A stretch of DNA of 64,000 bases from Ga0077523 sp038324085. GTDB taxonomy: Bacteria; Pseudomonadota; Gammaproteobacteria; Burkholderiales; Ga0077523. The translations under genes were made by a program, and so were the position numbers. Below the pieces are notes generated by a model, which saw only the letters and a list, made by a program, of their open reading frames with translations, was not told the origin of the DNA and searched no databases. Below are positions 20,056 through 28,111 of this stretch, one piece after another. Each line of letters opens with the position of its first letter. Positions within the stretch are counted from its first letter, which is position 1. Where the stretch lies: positions 120,240 through 184,239 of the forward strand of contig JBBQHP010000004.1 in the NCBI GenBank assembly GCA_038324085.1, written 5' to 3'.

Positions 20056-21450
20056 TCAGGGGCCGGGATCTGATTCCCGTGTGGCCGCAGGAGGCTCGGC
20101 CGCGTATTCCTTGAGCCGGTTGTAGAGCGTCTTCAGGCTGACCTGAAGCACCGCAGCGGTGCGTTCCTTGTGACTGTTGAAGTGTTTGAGCGTGGCCAGA
20201 ATGAGTTCGCGCTCGACGTCCGCCAGCGAGGTGCCGATCTCGATGCTGATCGACGCGCCGTTTGCACTCTCCGTAGCGACCGCATCCCGGGGTTCGTTCT
20301 CGGTCAACAGCCACTCATCGTCGACGAGCGGTCCTTCGGTCATGACGTAGGCCCGCTGGACGACGTTGCGCAACTCGCGCACGTTGCCCGGCCAGCGGTG
20401 CGACGATAGGCGGGCCAGAGCCGTCGGCGAAAAGCGCTTCTGCTGTTTCTCCTTGGTGCAGATCTCCGTGAGGAAGTGTTGCGCCAGCAGCGGGATGTCC
20501 TCCTCGCGCGCGTGTAGCGGCGGCGCGGCGATCGGGAAAACGTCCAGCCGATACATCAGGTCGGCACGCAATCGCCCCGAAGCCACGGCTTCGACGGGCC
20601 GGCGATTGGTGGCTGCGACGATGCGCACGTCCGTGGGCAGTTCCTGGGTCGAACCAACCCGCATGAAGCCGCCGGTCTCGAGAACCCGCAGCAGCTTGAC
20701 CTGCAGCTCCATCGGCATCTCGGTCACTTCGTCCAGGAACAGCGTGCCGCCATGCGCGCGCTCGAAGAATCCCTGGTGTTGCCGGTCCGCGCCGGTAAAA
20801 CTGCCCTTCTCGTGGCCGAAAATCTCGCTTTCGATCAGGTTGGGCGAGATCGCGCCGCAATTCACCGCCAGAAACGGTTGATTGCGGCGGCGACTGAGAT
20901 CGTGAATCGTCCTCGCGATCAGTTCCTTCCCCGTCCCGCTTTCGCCCGTGATCAGCACGGTCACGGAAGTCCCCGCGACGCGAGCGATCTGCTCGTAAAC
21001 GCGCTTCATCACCGGCGATCGGCCCCACAGGTGTCCGAAGTGCCCCGTGTCTTTCCACTCCGCAGACAGCGAATCGATCTCGGCATTGAGCACCGACGGC
21101 GGCATCACCCGGGACAATATGCCCTGCAGCTGCTTCACACCGATCGGTTTCACCACATAGTCGCTGGCGCCGAGTCGCAACGCTTCGATCGAGGTCTCGA
21201 GCGAAGCGTGGCCGGTGATCAACACGACGTCGCAGTCGCGCAGCAGGGCGTCGTCCTTCAACAATTCCATGCCGTCGCCGTCCGGCAGGTACAGGTCCAG
21301 CAACAGTACGTCGGGCTTCTGCAGCACGATCTGACGCCGCGCGTCGCGCAGATTCGATGCGACGGCGACAGTGAAGCCTTCGGTGGCGACGAGCGTGGCC
21401 ATCATGTTGGCGGTATCCACTTCGTCGTCCACGATCAATGCGTGCTTCAT
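20056..21450 (-). CDS. NtrC-family sigma-54-dependent response regulator
   Basis: A 464-residue activator with three domains. The receiver has D52 in LLLDLYLP and K101 in VVKP. The AAA+ domain has Walker A GESGTGKE (169-176), the sigma-54 contact loop GSFTGA (216-221, Ser for the usual Ala) and Walker B TLFLDE (236-241). A Fis-type helix-turn-helix is at about 420-450. It activates RpoN polymerase by ATP hydrolysis. No cognate kinase is directly beside it; the hybrid kinase at 22350-25400 on the same strand is a candidate. An rpoN gene lies 7 kb away. Confidence 0.93.
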   Translation of the reverse strand: MKHALIVDDEVDTANMMATLVATEGFTVAVASNLRDARRQIVLQKPDVLLLDLYLPDGDGMELLKDDALLRDCDVVLITGHASLETSIEALRLGASDYVVKPIGVKQLQGILSRVMPPSVLNAEIDSLSAEWKDTGHFGHLWGRSPVMKRVYEQIARVAGTSVTVLITGESGTGKELIARTIHDLSRRRNQPFLAVNCGAISPNLIESEIFGHEKGSFTGADRQHQGFFERAHGGTLFLDEVTEMPMELQVKLLRVLETGGFMRVGSTQELPTDVRIVAATNRRPVEAVASGRLRADLMYRLDVFPIAAPPLHAREEDIPLLAQHFLTEICTKEKQQKRFSPTALARLSSHRWPGNVRELRNVVQRAYVMTEGPLVDDEWLLTENEPRDAVATESANGASISIEIGTSLADVERELILATLKHFNSHKERTAAVLQVSLKTLYNRLKEYAAEPPAATRESDPGP

Positions 21451-21954
21451 GCCCCCTGCCCTTCCCGCCAGTGTTCACCGGAAGCCGGATCGAAGCGTTG
21501 GCATCCGGAGCAGCAGCCATCACGCATTCACGCCACGTCCCGCGTTCTCCTGGATTTCGAGCCGGAACGGACTCCCGACAATCGCTTTGCGTCGGCGTCG
21601 TCGGTCCGCCCCGATCGACGCTCTTGTTTCCGTGGCGCGGGTCCCGCCCCCGCGCAATCTTGCAGGCGCCGAGGCTCCGGCTGGCACCGGTCCAGGCCCC
21701 AAAGGAATGACCGATCCAATGTCCCGGGTCGAACCCACACCGCCCGCCACGAATCATATCGCGATGCGGCCGGATTTGGGATAGTGCGCGCCCGTCGCGC
21801 GCGGCGCTTCAGTGCCGACGACGGCACGGGGATGCATGACGCAACGGCCTGTCCCATCGACCTCCCTTCGTTTCTCCGGCATCCCGCTTGCCTCACGCTG
21901 TTCAGGCCGAGGCAACCCGACAGTCCCGCGTCAATCAGACCAAAGGAGATTTCC
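21451..21954. other. 504-base divergent intergenic region
   Basis: No gene is supported. It separates the sigma-54 regulator from the DUF883 gene and holds the -24/-12 element at 21877-21891. The remaining 400 bases show nothing I can name. Confidence 0.5.
21877..21891 (+). promoter_or_regulatory. -24/-12 (sigma-54) promoter for DUF883 gene
   Basis: CGGCATC-CCGC-TTGC has GGCA and TTGC at correct spacing (GG-N10-GC). A transcript would start near 21903, leaving a leader of about 50 bases with the AAAGGAG ribosome site at 21942-21948. Confidence 0.5.
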
Positions 21955-22296
21955 ATGGAAACGACGCCGTCTTCTCCCATTCAAGATACGGCCTTGTCAC
22001 CGGACCCGTACACCGACGGCGCCGCGACGGGCGTCCAGAGCGCCGTGCGGCGCGCAGTCCGCGGCGCGCACGCGGCCGTCGATGCCATCGGCCGGAAACT
22101 GGAGTCTACCGTCGACCGTTTCAAGGCCGGTGCCGACAGCGCGACGGAGTCGATCGAGGAAGGCGGCGCACGGCTCGCCGAACTGGAGCGGGGGGCGCTG
22201 GGGGCCGCCCGGTCCACGGTGCGCGACTATCCGCTACTCGCCGTAGGGGTGGGGATCGCGGCCGGAGTAGTGCTCGGCCGATTGCTGCCGCGCTAG
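21955..22296 (+). CDS. DUF883 (ElaB/YqjD-type) membrane-anchored protein
   Basis: A 113-residue protein. A long amphipathic helical region (about 25-90) is followed by a C-terminal membrane anchor (LLAVGVGIAAGVVLGRLLPR). This is the ElaB/YqjD/YgaM layout, in which E. coli members bind inactive ribosomes at the inner membrane in stationary phase. A strong AAAGGAG stands 7 bases before the ATG. The preceding -24/-12 site suggests RpoN control. Confidence 0.85.
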   Translation: METTPSSPIQDTALSPDPYTDGAATGVQSAVRRAVRGAHAAVDAIGRKLESTVDRFKAGADSATESIEEGGARLAELERGALGAARSTVRDYPLLAVGVGIAAGVVLGRLLPR

Positions 22297-22349
22297 CGAG
22301 CTCACGCTCCGGAGGCAGCGCTCGTTTCGATACTGGCGCGGCCTCGTCC

Positions 22350-25300
22350 TCAAGTAACGGGGGGCGACGGCTTGCCGCCGCCGGGGACGCTGCGACCGAT
22401 CAACCGCAACAGATCCGACATGGACACCGGTTTCGTCAGGTGCGCGTCGAATCCCGCTTCCCTTGCCAGCTTGCGGTCTTCTTCCTGGGTATATCCGGAG
22501 AGTGCGATCAGCAGGCCCGCATAGCCCGCGGCGCGGCCGCGTCGTGCAATCTCGATCCCGCTGATCTCCGGCAGGCCGATGTCGACCACGGCGGCGTCGG
22601 GATTCACGGACAGCAGGTTCGCCAGGCCCTCGACACCGGTCTCCGAGACCCGCACCGTGTGGCCTTCGAGTTCGAGCATGGTGCGCAGCGCGTTACGTGC
22701 GTCCGCGTTATCCTCGATCACCAATACGGTGCGGGATTGGGCCGGGACCCCGGCCTCGAGCATCCGGGCGTGATCACTTTCGGGCGCAATGGCGTCGAAG
22801 CGAACGCTCATGGTCGTTCCGGCCTCGGAGCTGGTTGCAGCAACGGTGCCGCCATGCAGGCGCACGAGATGACGCACGAGCGTGAGGCCGATCCCCAATC
22901 CGCCGCCACGCCGGTCGATCGAGCGATCGCCCTGCACGAACGGGTCGAAGATCGATTCCAGCAGTGCAGCGGGAATACCCGGCCCTTCATCGATCACCTC
23001 GAGATAGACGGCTTCCCCCACGGCGCGAACCACCACGGTGATGCGGTCGCCCGGGGATGAATGCTTGATCGCATTGCCGATCAGATTGTTCAGTATCTGC
23101 TCGATCCGGATCCAGTCACCATCGATCCACGCGTCACCGAGATCGAGCGCGACCCGCGCCCGACCCTGGTTGTCCTCGACCCGGACTGCGGCGCTGCGCC
23201 TTACCAGCTCGGCAAGGTTCAGCGGATGGCGCTCCAGGGCGATCTTGCCGGACACGACACGCGCCACATCGAGGAGATCGTCGATCAGCCTGCGCAGGGT
23301 GATGGTCTGGCGCCCGATGATCGTCTTCGCCTCGGCCGCAGCCGGGGACCCCGGTTCCACCCTTTCCAGCACTGCGACGGCCGTCGTCATGGCGCCGAGC
23401 GGATTGCGCAGTTCATGCCCCAGCATGGCGAGGAACTGGTCCTTGGACCGGTTCGCGGCTTCCGCTGCAACGCGAGCGATCTGCTCCTGCTCGGCGAGCT
23501 TCTCGCGTGCCAGTTCCGCGGCCTTGAGTTCAGTGACATCCATCGAGAAGCCGGTCATCTTCGACGGACGCCCCTGCGCGTCATAGACCGTCGTGATTCG
23601 CGTCGACACCCAGCGGGGAGCGCCCTCCGACAGGACGCGATATTCGATCACCGTTTTCGCCTCCCGGGCACCGTGGCTTTCGCGCAGCGCGCGGTTCACA
23701 TCGTCCACGTCGGCCGGGTGGATGGTATTGGGCCATGGGTCGGAACCGCTGGCGGGCATCTCGGAACCCGCCTCGAAAAGTTTCGCCTGCCACGGTGACC
23801 AGATGGCCGTATCGCTGTCGAAGCGATAGTGGAAGAATCCGACATTCGCGGATTCCCGGGCCAGCTCGATCTGATCCCGGCTTTCGCGCAGCTGCCGATC
23901 CGTCTCCAGCAGTTGCGCCTCGATCTGTTTGCGCGCGGTGATGTCCACGATCGCGCCGATCGCGCCTCTGGGCAGGCCCTCGGCGTCGCGCAGCGGAATG
24001 GCGTTGGCCAGCAGGAACGTGCGTTGGCCGTCGGGCGCCACCAGCTCGAGTTCCAGGTCGCGCACGGACTCGCCGCGCCGGGCCGCACGCAACAAGGGCA
24101 ACTCCTCGCGCGGGAGCGGCTGACCCTGAGCCAGCACCTGGACGCCGATCGAACCAAAATTCCGGTTGGTCATTCGATCGTAGGCCTCGTTGGTCCTCGT
24201 CGCGCTGCCGCTCGTATCCTCGGCGAACGCGAGACCGACCGGAGAGGTCTCGAAAATGATGCGCAGCTCGGACAGCGCTTCCTGCAGGCGCTGTTGGGCC
24301 GCCTGCGTGATTCCCGCCGCGCTTGCCAGGTCGTCCCTCAGCATCTGGATCTCGTGGATCGAACTGCCCTGCGGCAACCCGGCGGGACCGCGACGCGCGA
24401 GCTTGCGCAGCGGAACGATGATGCGTCGAGCCAGCGGCACTGCCAGAGCGAGTCCCGTCAGCAGGCTCGTCCCGCCGATCAACATCGCGCTGAACAATGC
24501 GCTCCGGAATGCGCTGTCCACGACTGCGGCAGGCGCGCCGATCTCGAGTGTCCAGTCGACCGTCTCGAGTCCATGCCACGCGACGTAGTGTTCCCGACCA
24601 TCGGGCGCAATCGTTTTCGTGATGCCGGAACGGGCGCTCTTCATGGCGGCAACGGTCGTGGCAGGGAGCACTTCCCCGATGTGCTCATGCCCGGCGATGC
24701 TGCTTGCGACCCGGCGATAGCCAGCGTCCACCAGTCCGTAGTAGCGCTCGGCAGGGGACGGTGCGGATTCGAGAGGCCGCATCAGCTCGCTGACGTCGAC
24801 ACGCGTCCCGAGGAACGATCTCGTGGCCGCGTCATGTCCCATGGGCACCAGGATCACCGCCGCATACCGATCGCCGCGCGGCCGGGTCACCACCACCCAA
24901 TCGGATCCCGGCGCCGGCAGTGACAGATCAGGGTAAATGGACGGGGTGGCGCTGGCACTGTCGCGATCGGTCGCGGTGTCCAGCAGCACGTCGCCATCGG
25001 CGTCCAGAACGAACAGCCCGTTCCACGCGGGACGAAGCTGCTGGATCTCGATCAACCTGGCACGCGTCCCGGCAGGATCGAAGGAAGTTGCGGAGCGGGC
25101 CACGATCCGGAGTGCATCGATCGAGGCCTGCAGCTTTGCGTCCACGCCTCGCGCCCGCGTCTCGGCGATCCGCACCATGTTGGCCTTCAACGTGGCTTCA
25201 TGGGTCCGCGCCTGCTCGAGCAGCAGGTACGACATCAGCGCAATCAGGGGCAGCGACGCGGCCAGGATGGTGATCGCGAGATGGTCCCGCAACGGGGCGG

Positions 25301-25400
25301 GCCCCCAACGCCGCAGCAGACTTCTGCGCAATGCGATCACAAGATCCATCAACCGTTTGCTCCCGCTACGCAGCCAGGCACGGGACCGGTCGGCAAACAA
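22350..25400 (-). CDS. membrane-bound hybrid histidine kinase with extracytoplasmic sensor
   Basis: A 1016-residue kinase. Transmembrane helix 1 is at about 43-62. A double-Cache-like periplasmic domain covers about 65-290, helix 2 is at about 300-320, and a HAMP-like linker follows. Two PAS/PAC domains (about 370-500 and 510-635) precede HisKA (H662 in LGHELRNPLGAM), a HATPase (NLIGNAIKH, DEGPGIP, GLGIGL) and a receiver with D940 in VVDIGLP. A start at M18 (25349) is possible. It probably senses a small ligand outside the membrane. No output regulator is adjacent; the NtrC-type regulator lies 0.9 kb downstream. Confidence 0.9.
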   Translation of the reverse strand: MFADRSRAWLRSGSKRLMDLVIALRRSLLRRWGPAPLRDHLAITILAASLPLIALMSYLLLEQARTHEATLKANMVRIAETRARGVDAKLQASIDALRIVARSATSFDPAGTRARLIEIQQLRPAWNGLFVLDADGDVLLDTATDRDSASATPSIYPDLSLPAPGSDWVVVTRPRGDRYAAVILVPMGHDAATRSFLGTRVDVSELMRPLESAPSPAERYYGLVDAGYRRVASSIAGHEHIGEVLPATTVAAMKSARSGITKTIAPDGREHYVAWHGLETVDWTLEIGAPAAVVDSAFRSALFSAMLIGGTSLLTGLALAVPLARRIIVPLRKLARRGPAGLPQGSSIHEIQMLRDDLASAAGITQAAQQRLQEALSELRIIFETSPVGLAFAEDTSGSATRTNEAYDRMTNRNFGSIGVQVLAQGQPLPREELPLLRAARRGESVRDLELELVAPDGQRTFLLANAIPLRDAEGLPRGAIGAIVDITARKQIEAQLLETDRQLRESRDQIELARESANVGFFHYRFDSDTAIWSPWQAKLFEAGSEMPASGSDPWPNTIHPADVDDVNRALRESHGAREAKTVIEYRVLSEGAPRWVSTRITTVYDAQGRPSKMTGFSMDVTELKAAELAREKLAEQEQIARVAAEAANRSKDQFLAMLGHELRNPLGAMTTAVAVLERVEPGSPAAAEAKTIIGRQTITLRRLIDDLLDVARVVSGKIALERHPLNLAELVRRSAAVRVEDNQGRARVALDLGDAWIDGDWIRIEQILNNLIGNAIKHSSPGDRITVVVRAVGEAVYLEVIDEGPGIPAALLESIFDPFVQGDRSIDRRGGGLGIGLTLVRHLVRLHGGTVAATSSEAGTTMSVRFDAIAPESDHARMLEAGVPAQSRTVLVIEDNADARNALRTMLELEGHTVRVSETGVEGLANLLSVNPDAAVVDIGLPEISGIEIARRGRAAGYAGLLIALSGYTQEEDRKLAREAGFDAHLTKPVSMSDLLRLIGRSVPGGGKPSPPVT

Positions 25401-25681
25401 TCGATGCCAGCAGCATTCGGTGCCTTCGCAGCCACTGTCCCCGTGCCCTGCTTACCTGTTTCGGGGGGCGGTATTCGGCGAACAAGGTGGCCCCCGATAG
25501 CGCGCATGGGTCGACTCCTCGTGTATTTTTGCTGGACGCGCGGTAACGGATCGCGCATCGAACGATACGCGCATTCCCACACGCGCTCCCGCCGATTTCA
25601 GGCAGGCGACTCCGCGGTTCATCACGCCGGTTCGCCGAAGCGCATCGCTTCCTTAAGCCTGGCGATGACGCGTCGTGCGGT

Positions 25682-25939
25682 TCAGGCGCCCGAGGTCCGT
25701 CCGCCCGCGCCGTGATCGACAAGCCCGGTCACGCCTTGAGCGCGGGCGCAGTGGGCGCAGCAGAACACGCGCTCGCCGGCCTCCAGACCATGGCCGAGTA
25801 TGCGACAGCCGCATTCGGAACAGGTCGGCGCCAACATGTGAATCGCGCATTCGAGCGAGTCGAACGTGTAGACCTCGCCTGCCCATGTCACGGCAAAGCT
25901 CTTCGCGTAGTCGTTGCCGCAGGTCGCGCATGGTTTCAT
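25682..25939 (-). CDS. prokaryotic metallothionein-like Cys-rich protein
   Basis: An 85-residue protein with nine cysteines at 4, 7, 31, 40, 43, 45, 60, 61 and 64, plus His 34, 50 and 63. The CxxC, CxxCxC and CCxHC groups match the small bacterial metallothionein family that binds zinc, cadmium or copper. It is divergent from sodC, which itself needs Cu and Zn. Its upstream -24/-12 element is nearly a consensus sigma-54 promoter. Confidence 0.8.
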   Translation of the reverse strand: MKPCATCGNDYAKSFAVTWAGEVYTFDSLECAIHMLAPTCSECGCRILGHGLEAGERVFCCAHCARAQGVTGLVDHGAGGRTSGA

Positions 25940-25978
25940 CTCGAACCTCCTGAATTGAGTGATTTAGGCCATCGGCTG

Positions 25979-25993
25979 GCAAACCATGTGCCA
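25979..25993 (-). promoter_or_regulatory. -24/-12 (sigma-54) promoter for metallothionein gene
   Basis: On the minus strand: TGGCACA-TGGT-TTGC, one base from TGGCACG-N4-TTGC. The predicted start is near 25967, giving a leader of about 28 bases that includes a GGAGG-type ribosome site at 25945-25950. Confidence 0.65.
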
Positions 25994-26003
25994 CCTGGGG
26001 TGC

Positions 26004-26018
26004 GGGACCACCGATTGC
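26004..26018 (+). promoter_or_regulatory. -24/-12-like element before sodC
   Basis: GGGACCA-CCGA-TTGC followed by T has correct GG-N10-GC spacing and a good -12 half, but a weak -24 half. The predicted start is about 30 bases before the sodC ATG. It forms a divergent pair with the metallothionein site. Confidence 0.4.
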
Positions 26019-26059
26019 TATGATTCGGTGAGCCCACTCGAGAATTCCGGAGGCAGCCC

Positions 26060-26629
26060 ATGTACATCGACACCGAACTGCTGATTGCGGCCGCTCTAGG
26101 CGCGGCCGTGTGTCTCGGCCATGGCTCTGCCCGAGCGCAGACCATCGACGTTTCAATGCACCACGTCGACTCTACCGGCGTACTGGAACCGCTCGGTACG
26201 GTCACGATGGCGGGCTCTCCCGGCGGCGTGATGTTCACGCCCGCACTCGCGGGCCTACCGCCCGGCCGGCATGGCTTTCACATCCATGACAAACCGGACT
26301 GTGCTCCGGCCGTGGACCCCGCAACCGGAGCCATGAGCGCCGCGTTCGCCGCAGGTTCCCATTGGGATCCGGAAGCAACGAAGCGGCACCGGGGCCCGCA
26401 CGAGGAGGGCCACCGGGGCGATCTGCCGCTGCTCGTAGTGGATGCTGACGGCACCGCAACCACGGCAGTCCTGGCACCCAGATTGCGACTCGAGGCGCTT
26501 ACCGGCCACGCGCTCGTGATCCATGCCGGGGCCGACAACTACTCCGACGCCCCGCAAAAACTCGGGGGCGGCGGCGCACGCATCGCATGCGGGATCATCG
26601 AAGCCATCCGCACGACGCTACGCTGGTAG
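26060..26629 (+). CDS. sodC: Cu/Zn superoxide dismutase, exported
   Basis: A 189-residue protein with a signal peptide (hydrophobic residues 7-20, cleavage after ARA). The SodC core follows: HGFHIHD with Cu ligands H74 and H76 and the disulfide Cys at 81. Next come HWDPEATKRHRGPHEEGHRGDLP (bridging and Zn ligands), a later HALVIHAGADN with the final Cu ligand His, and ACGII with the second disulfide Cys. It removes superoxide in the periplasm. GGAGG lies about 9 bases before the ATG. Confidence 0.92.
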   Translation: MYIDTELLIAAALGAAVCLGHGSARAQTIDVSMHHVDSTGVLEPLGTVTMAGSPGGVMFTPALAGLPPGRHGFHIHDKPDCAPAVDPATGAMSAAFAAGSHWDPEATKRHRGPHEEGHRGDLPLLVVDADGTATTAVLAPRLRLEALTGHALVIHAGADNYSDAPQKLGGGGARIACGIIEAIRTTLRW

Positions 26630-26755
26630 CGCAGTAGGAGTGTCTCGATGAAAGTGTCGCGAGCGCCGAAGAGGGCGCCCGACACGGCGGATGCGCCGAC
26701 TCTGCATCCGAAGTGCAATTGCGGTTGCTGCGGTGGACGATGGGGCAGTCCCTGC

Positions 26756-27250
26756 TCATTCCCGCAGCGTATCTGCCGGCAGGCTACTCGATGTTCGTGC
26801 CCGCGTGCCTTGGGCAAGCTCGCCGAATCCAGCGAAAACGATATCTCGACGCGGCCTCGGGGGTGGCACCATGCCTGCGCATTCGACCATCCGCTGGCGC
26901 CATTGCGCAACTGCGATCTGTTCGTCCCGCGTCGCGACGGAGGACGAAATCCCGTCGTTGCCAGGGCGGGCGGAATCCGGTCGCGTGGCGCGGTCGTCGC
27001 GAATCCACTGGTCGCCGCCCGCGGCCTCTTTAACGCGGTCGGAGGTCTGTCCGGTCGACCCCTGTGGCGTCGCGCCTTGCCCCGCGGTCGCGTGCTCGCG
27101 CGCGAGGGAGCCGTCGGAATCGGAATGCCGAGTCCCGGGCGGCGCGATTCGGGAAGGCGCGGACTCCGCCTCGCAGCCGCCGACGACACAAGTGACGACG
27201 AACATGGCGACCAATCGGGACGACGTGGTCATCAAAGCGGCGACGGACAT
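26756..27250 (-). CDS. putative lipoprotein, unknown function
   Basis: A 164-residue frame. Residues 1-26 form a signal sequence that ends in a lipobox (VVGGC). The rest is hydrophilic, rich in R, S and T, without a known domain. Support for a real gene comes from the lipobox, a strong AGGGAG 6-7 bases before the ATG, and the 10-base gap to the DUF2383 gene upstream on the same strand. The downstream half shows little codon structure, so the true end could differ. Confidence 0.5.
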   Translation of the reverse strand: MSVAALMTTSSRLVAMFVVTCVVGGCEAESAPSRIAPPGTRHSDSDGSLAREHATAGQGATPQGSTGQTSDRVKEAAGGDQWIRDDRATRPDSARPGNDGISSSVATRDEQIAVAQWRQRMVECAGMVPPPRPRRDIVFAGFGELAQGTRARTSSSLPADTLRE

Positions 27251-27260
27251 GGGTGTCTCC

Positions 27261-27716
27261 CTATGATTCCGCGGCGACCTGTTCCCTCAGCCGCTTGATC
27301 TCGTCGTGGTTGCGCCGTACGCCGCGATACTGGGCGTTGATCAGATCGAGCGTGGCCCCGGGAAGATCCTGTTGCAGCGCTCGCTGGTAGCGCGTGATCG
27401 CTTCGTTCTCGCTGCGCTCGCACGCCTCGAGCATGGCTTCGTCGCTGTAGTCGGGCAGGCCGCCGCCCTGGCCGAGCCAGCCGCGCCGGATCGAACCCAT
27501 GGCGCTGTCGTTCGCGGCGGAATGGCCACCCAGTCGGACCATGTGATCCTGCAGCTCCTCGGCCGCCAGATGGCAATCGAGCGCGCGCTGCATCAGGATC
27601 TCGCGCACATGCGGCGAGCCGATATAGTCGGCGCAATTCATGAATCCGTATTCTCCTTCCCGGCTCGTCGCGATGAGTTCATTGAGTGTGGTCATCGTCT
27701 GATCGTCGATCATCAT
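27261..27716 (-). CDS. DUF2383 / PA2169-type four-helix-bundle protein
   Basis: A 151-residue helical protein of the ferritin-like PA2169 family. It starts MMIDDQTMTTLNELI and has repeated E and H positions along helices (EYGF, HLAAEEL, ERSENEAI, HDEIKRL). Family members are stress-linked in pseudomonads and burkholderias; their reaction is not established. Either of two adjacent ATG codons (27716 or 27713) could be used. It is first in a likely operon with the lipoprotein gene. Confidence 0.8.
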   Translation of the reverse strand: MMIDDQTMTTLNELIATSREGEYGFMNCADYIGSPHVREILMQRALDCHLAAEELQDHMVRLGGHSAANDSAMGSIRRGWLGQGGGLPDYSDEAMLEACERSENEAITRYQRALQQDLPGATLDLINAQYRGVRRNHDEIKRLREQVAAES

Positions 27717-28111
27717 CTCGCCACCCTTGTTGTCGGCTGCAAAGTCATTGCCCCGTCCGGCCGCTCGATTGCCGCCTGATGTTCGATGCGGACACGCTCG
27801 CGCTCCACCCGGCCTCCTGCCACGAACTGGGCAGTTGACGTGCCCACGCATCGCGGACCCGGGCGTGCGCTTCGGGCAGGACACGAAAGCGCTGCACGGG
27901 CCATGGTTCCGAACGGCCGGAACAAGTTGCTGCAATGGCTTCCGGTGTTCGGCAAAAATGCGTGGCGCCAGGTGTCGTGGAACGGCGCCAGATCCTGCCC
28001 GCGCCCCGGGAGACCCTCGTGCAGTCGCAGGGCACGGACATTGCGAATACGGGAGCCGGTCAGCGGCAGCCCGCTGGTGCCAAATCAAAAAGAGAAGCAT
28101 CGGAGATTCGA
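27717..28111. other. 395-base divergent region between DUF2383 gene and rpoN
   Basis: No gene is supported, though frames run through it on both strands. Besides the annotated elements at 27739-27772 there is a second minus-strand candidate at 27831-27845 (GGGCACG-TCAA-CTGC). Its -24 half is strong, and its position gives a leader of about 100 bases for the DUF2383 gene. Confidence 0.45.
27739..27772. promoter_or_regulatory. back-to-back -24/-12-like elements (DUF2383 gene / rpoN)
   Basis: Minus strand 27739-27753 reads GGGCAAT-GACT-TTGC. Plus strand 27758-27772 reads CGGCCGC-TCGA-TTGC. Both have correct GG-N10-GC spacing. The minus site would leave only about 11 bases before the DUF2383 ATG, and the plus site is 340 bases from rpoN. 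Both are therefore tentative. Confidence 0.3.

Noticed and set aside
21835..21856. CGGCACG near a TGCA, possible second sigma-54 site before the DUF883 gene
   Set aside because: The GG to GC distance is nine, not ten, which sigma-54 does not tolerate.
26864..26878. TGGCACC-ATGC-CTGC, a sigma-54-like site on the plus strand
   Set aside because: It lies inside the putative lipoprotein frame, with no plus-strand gene downstream.
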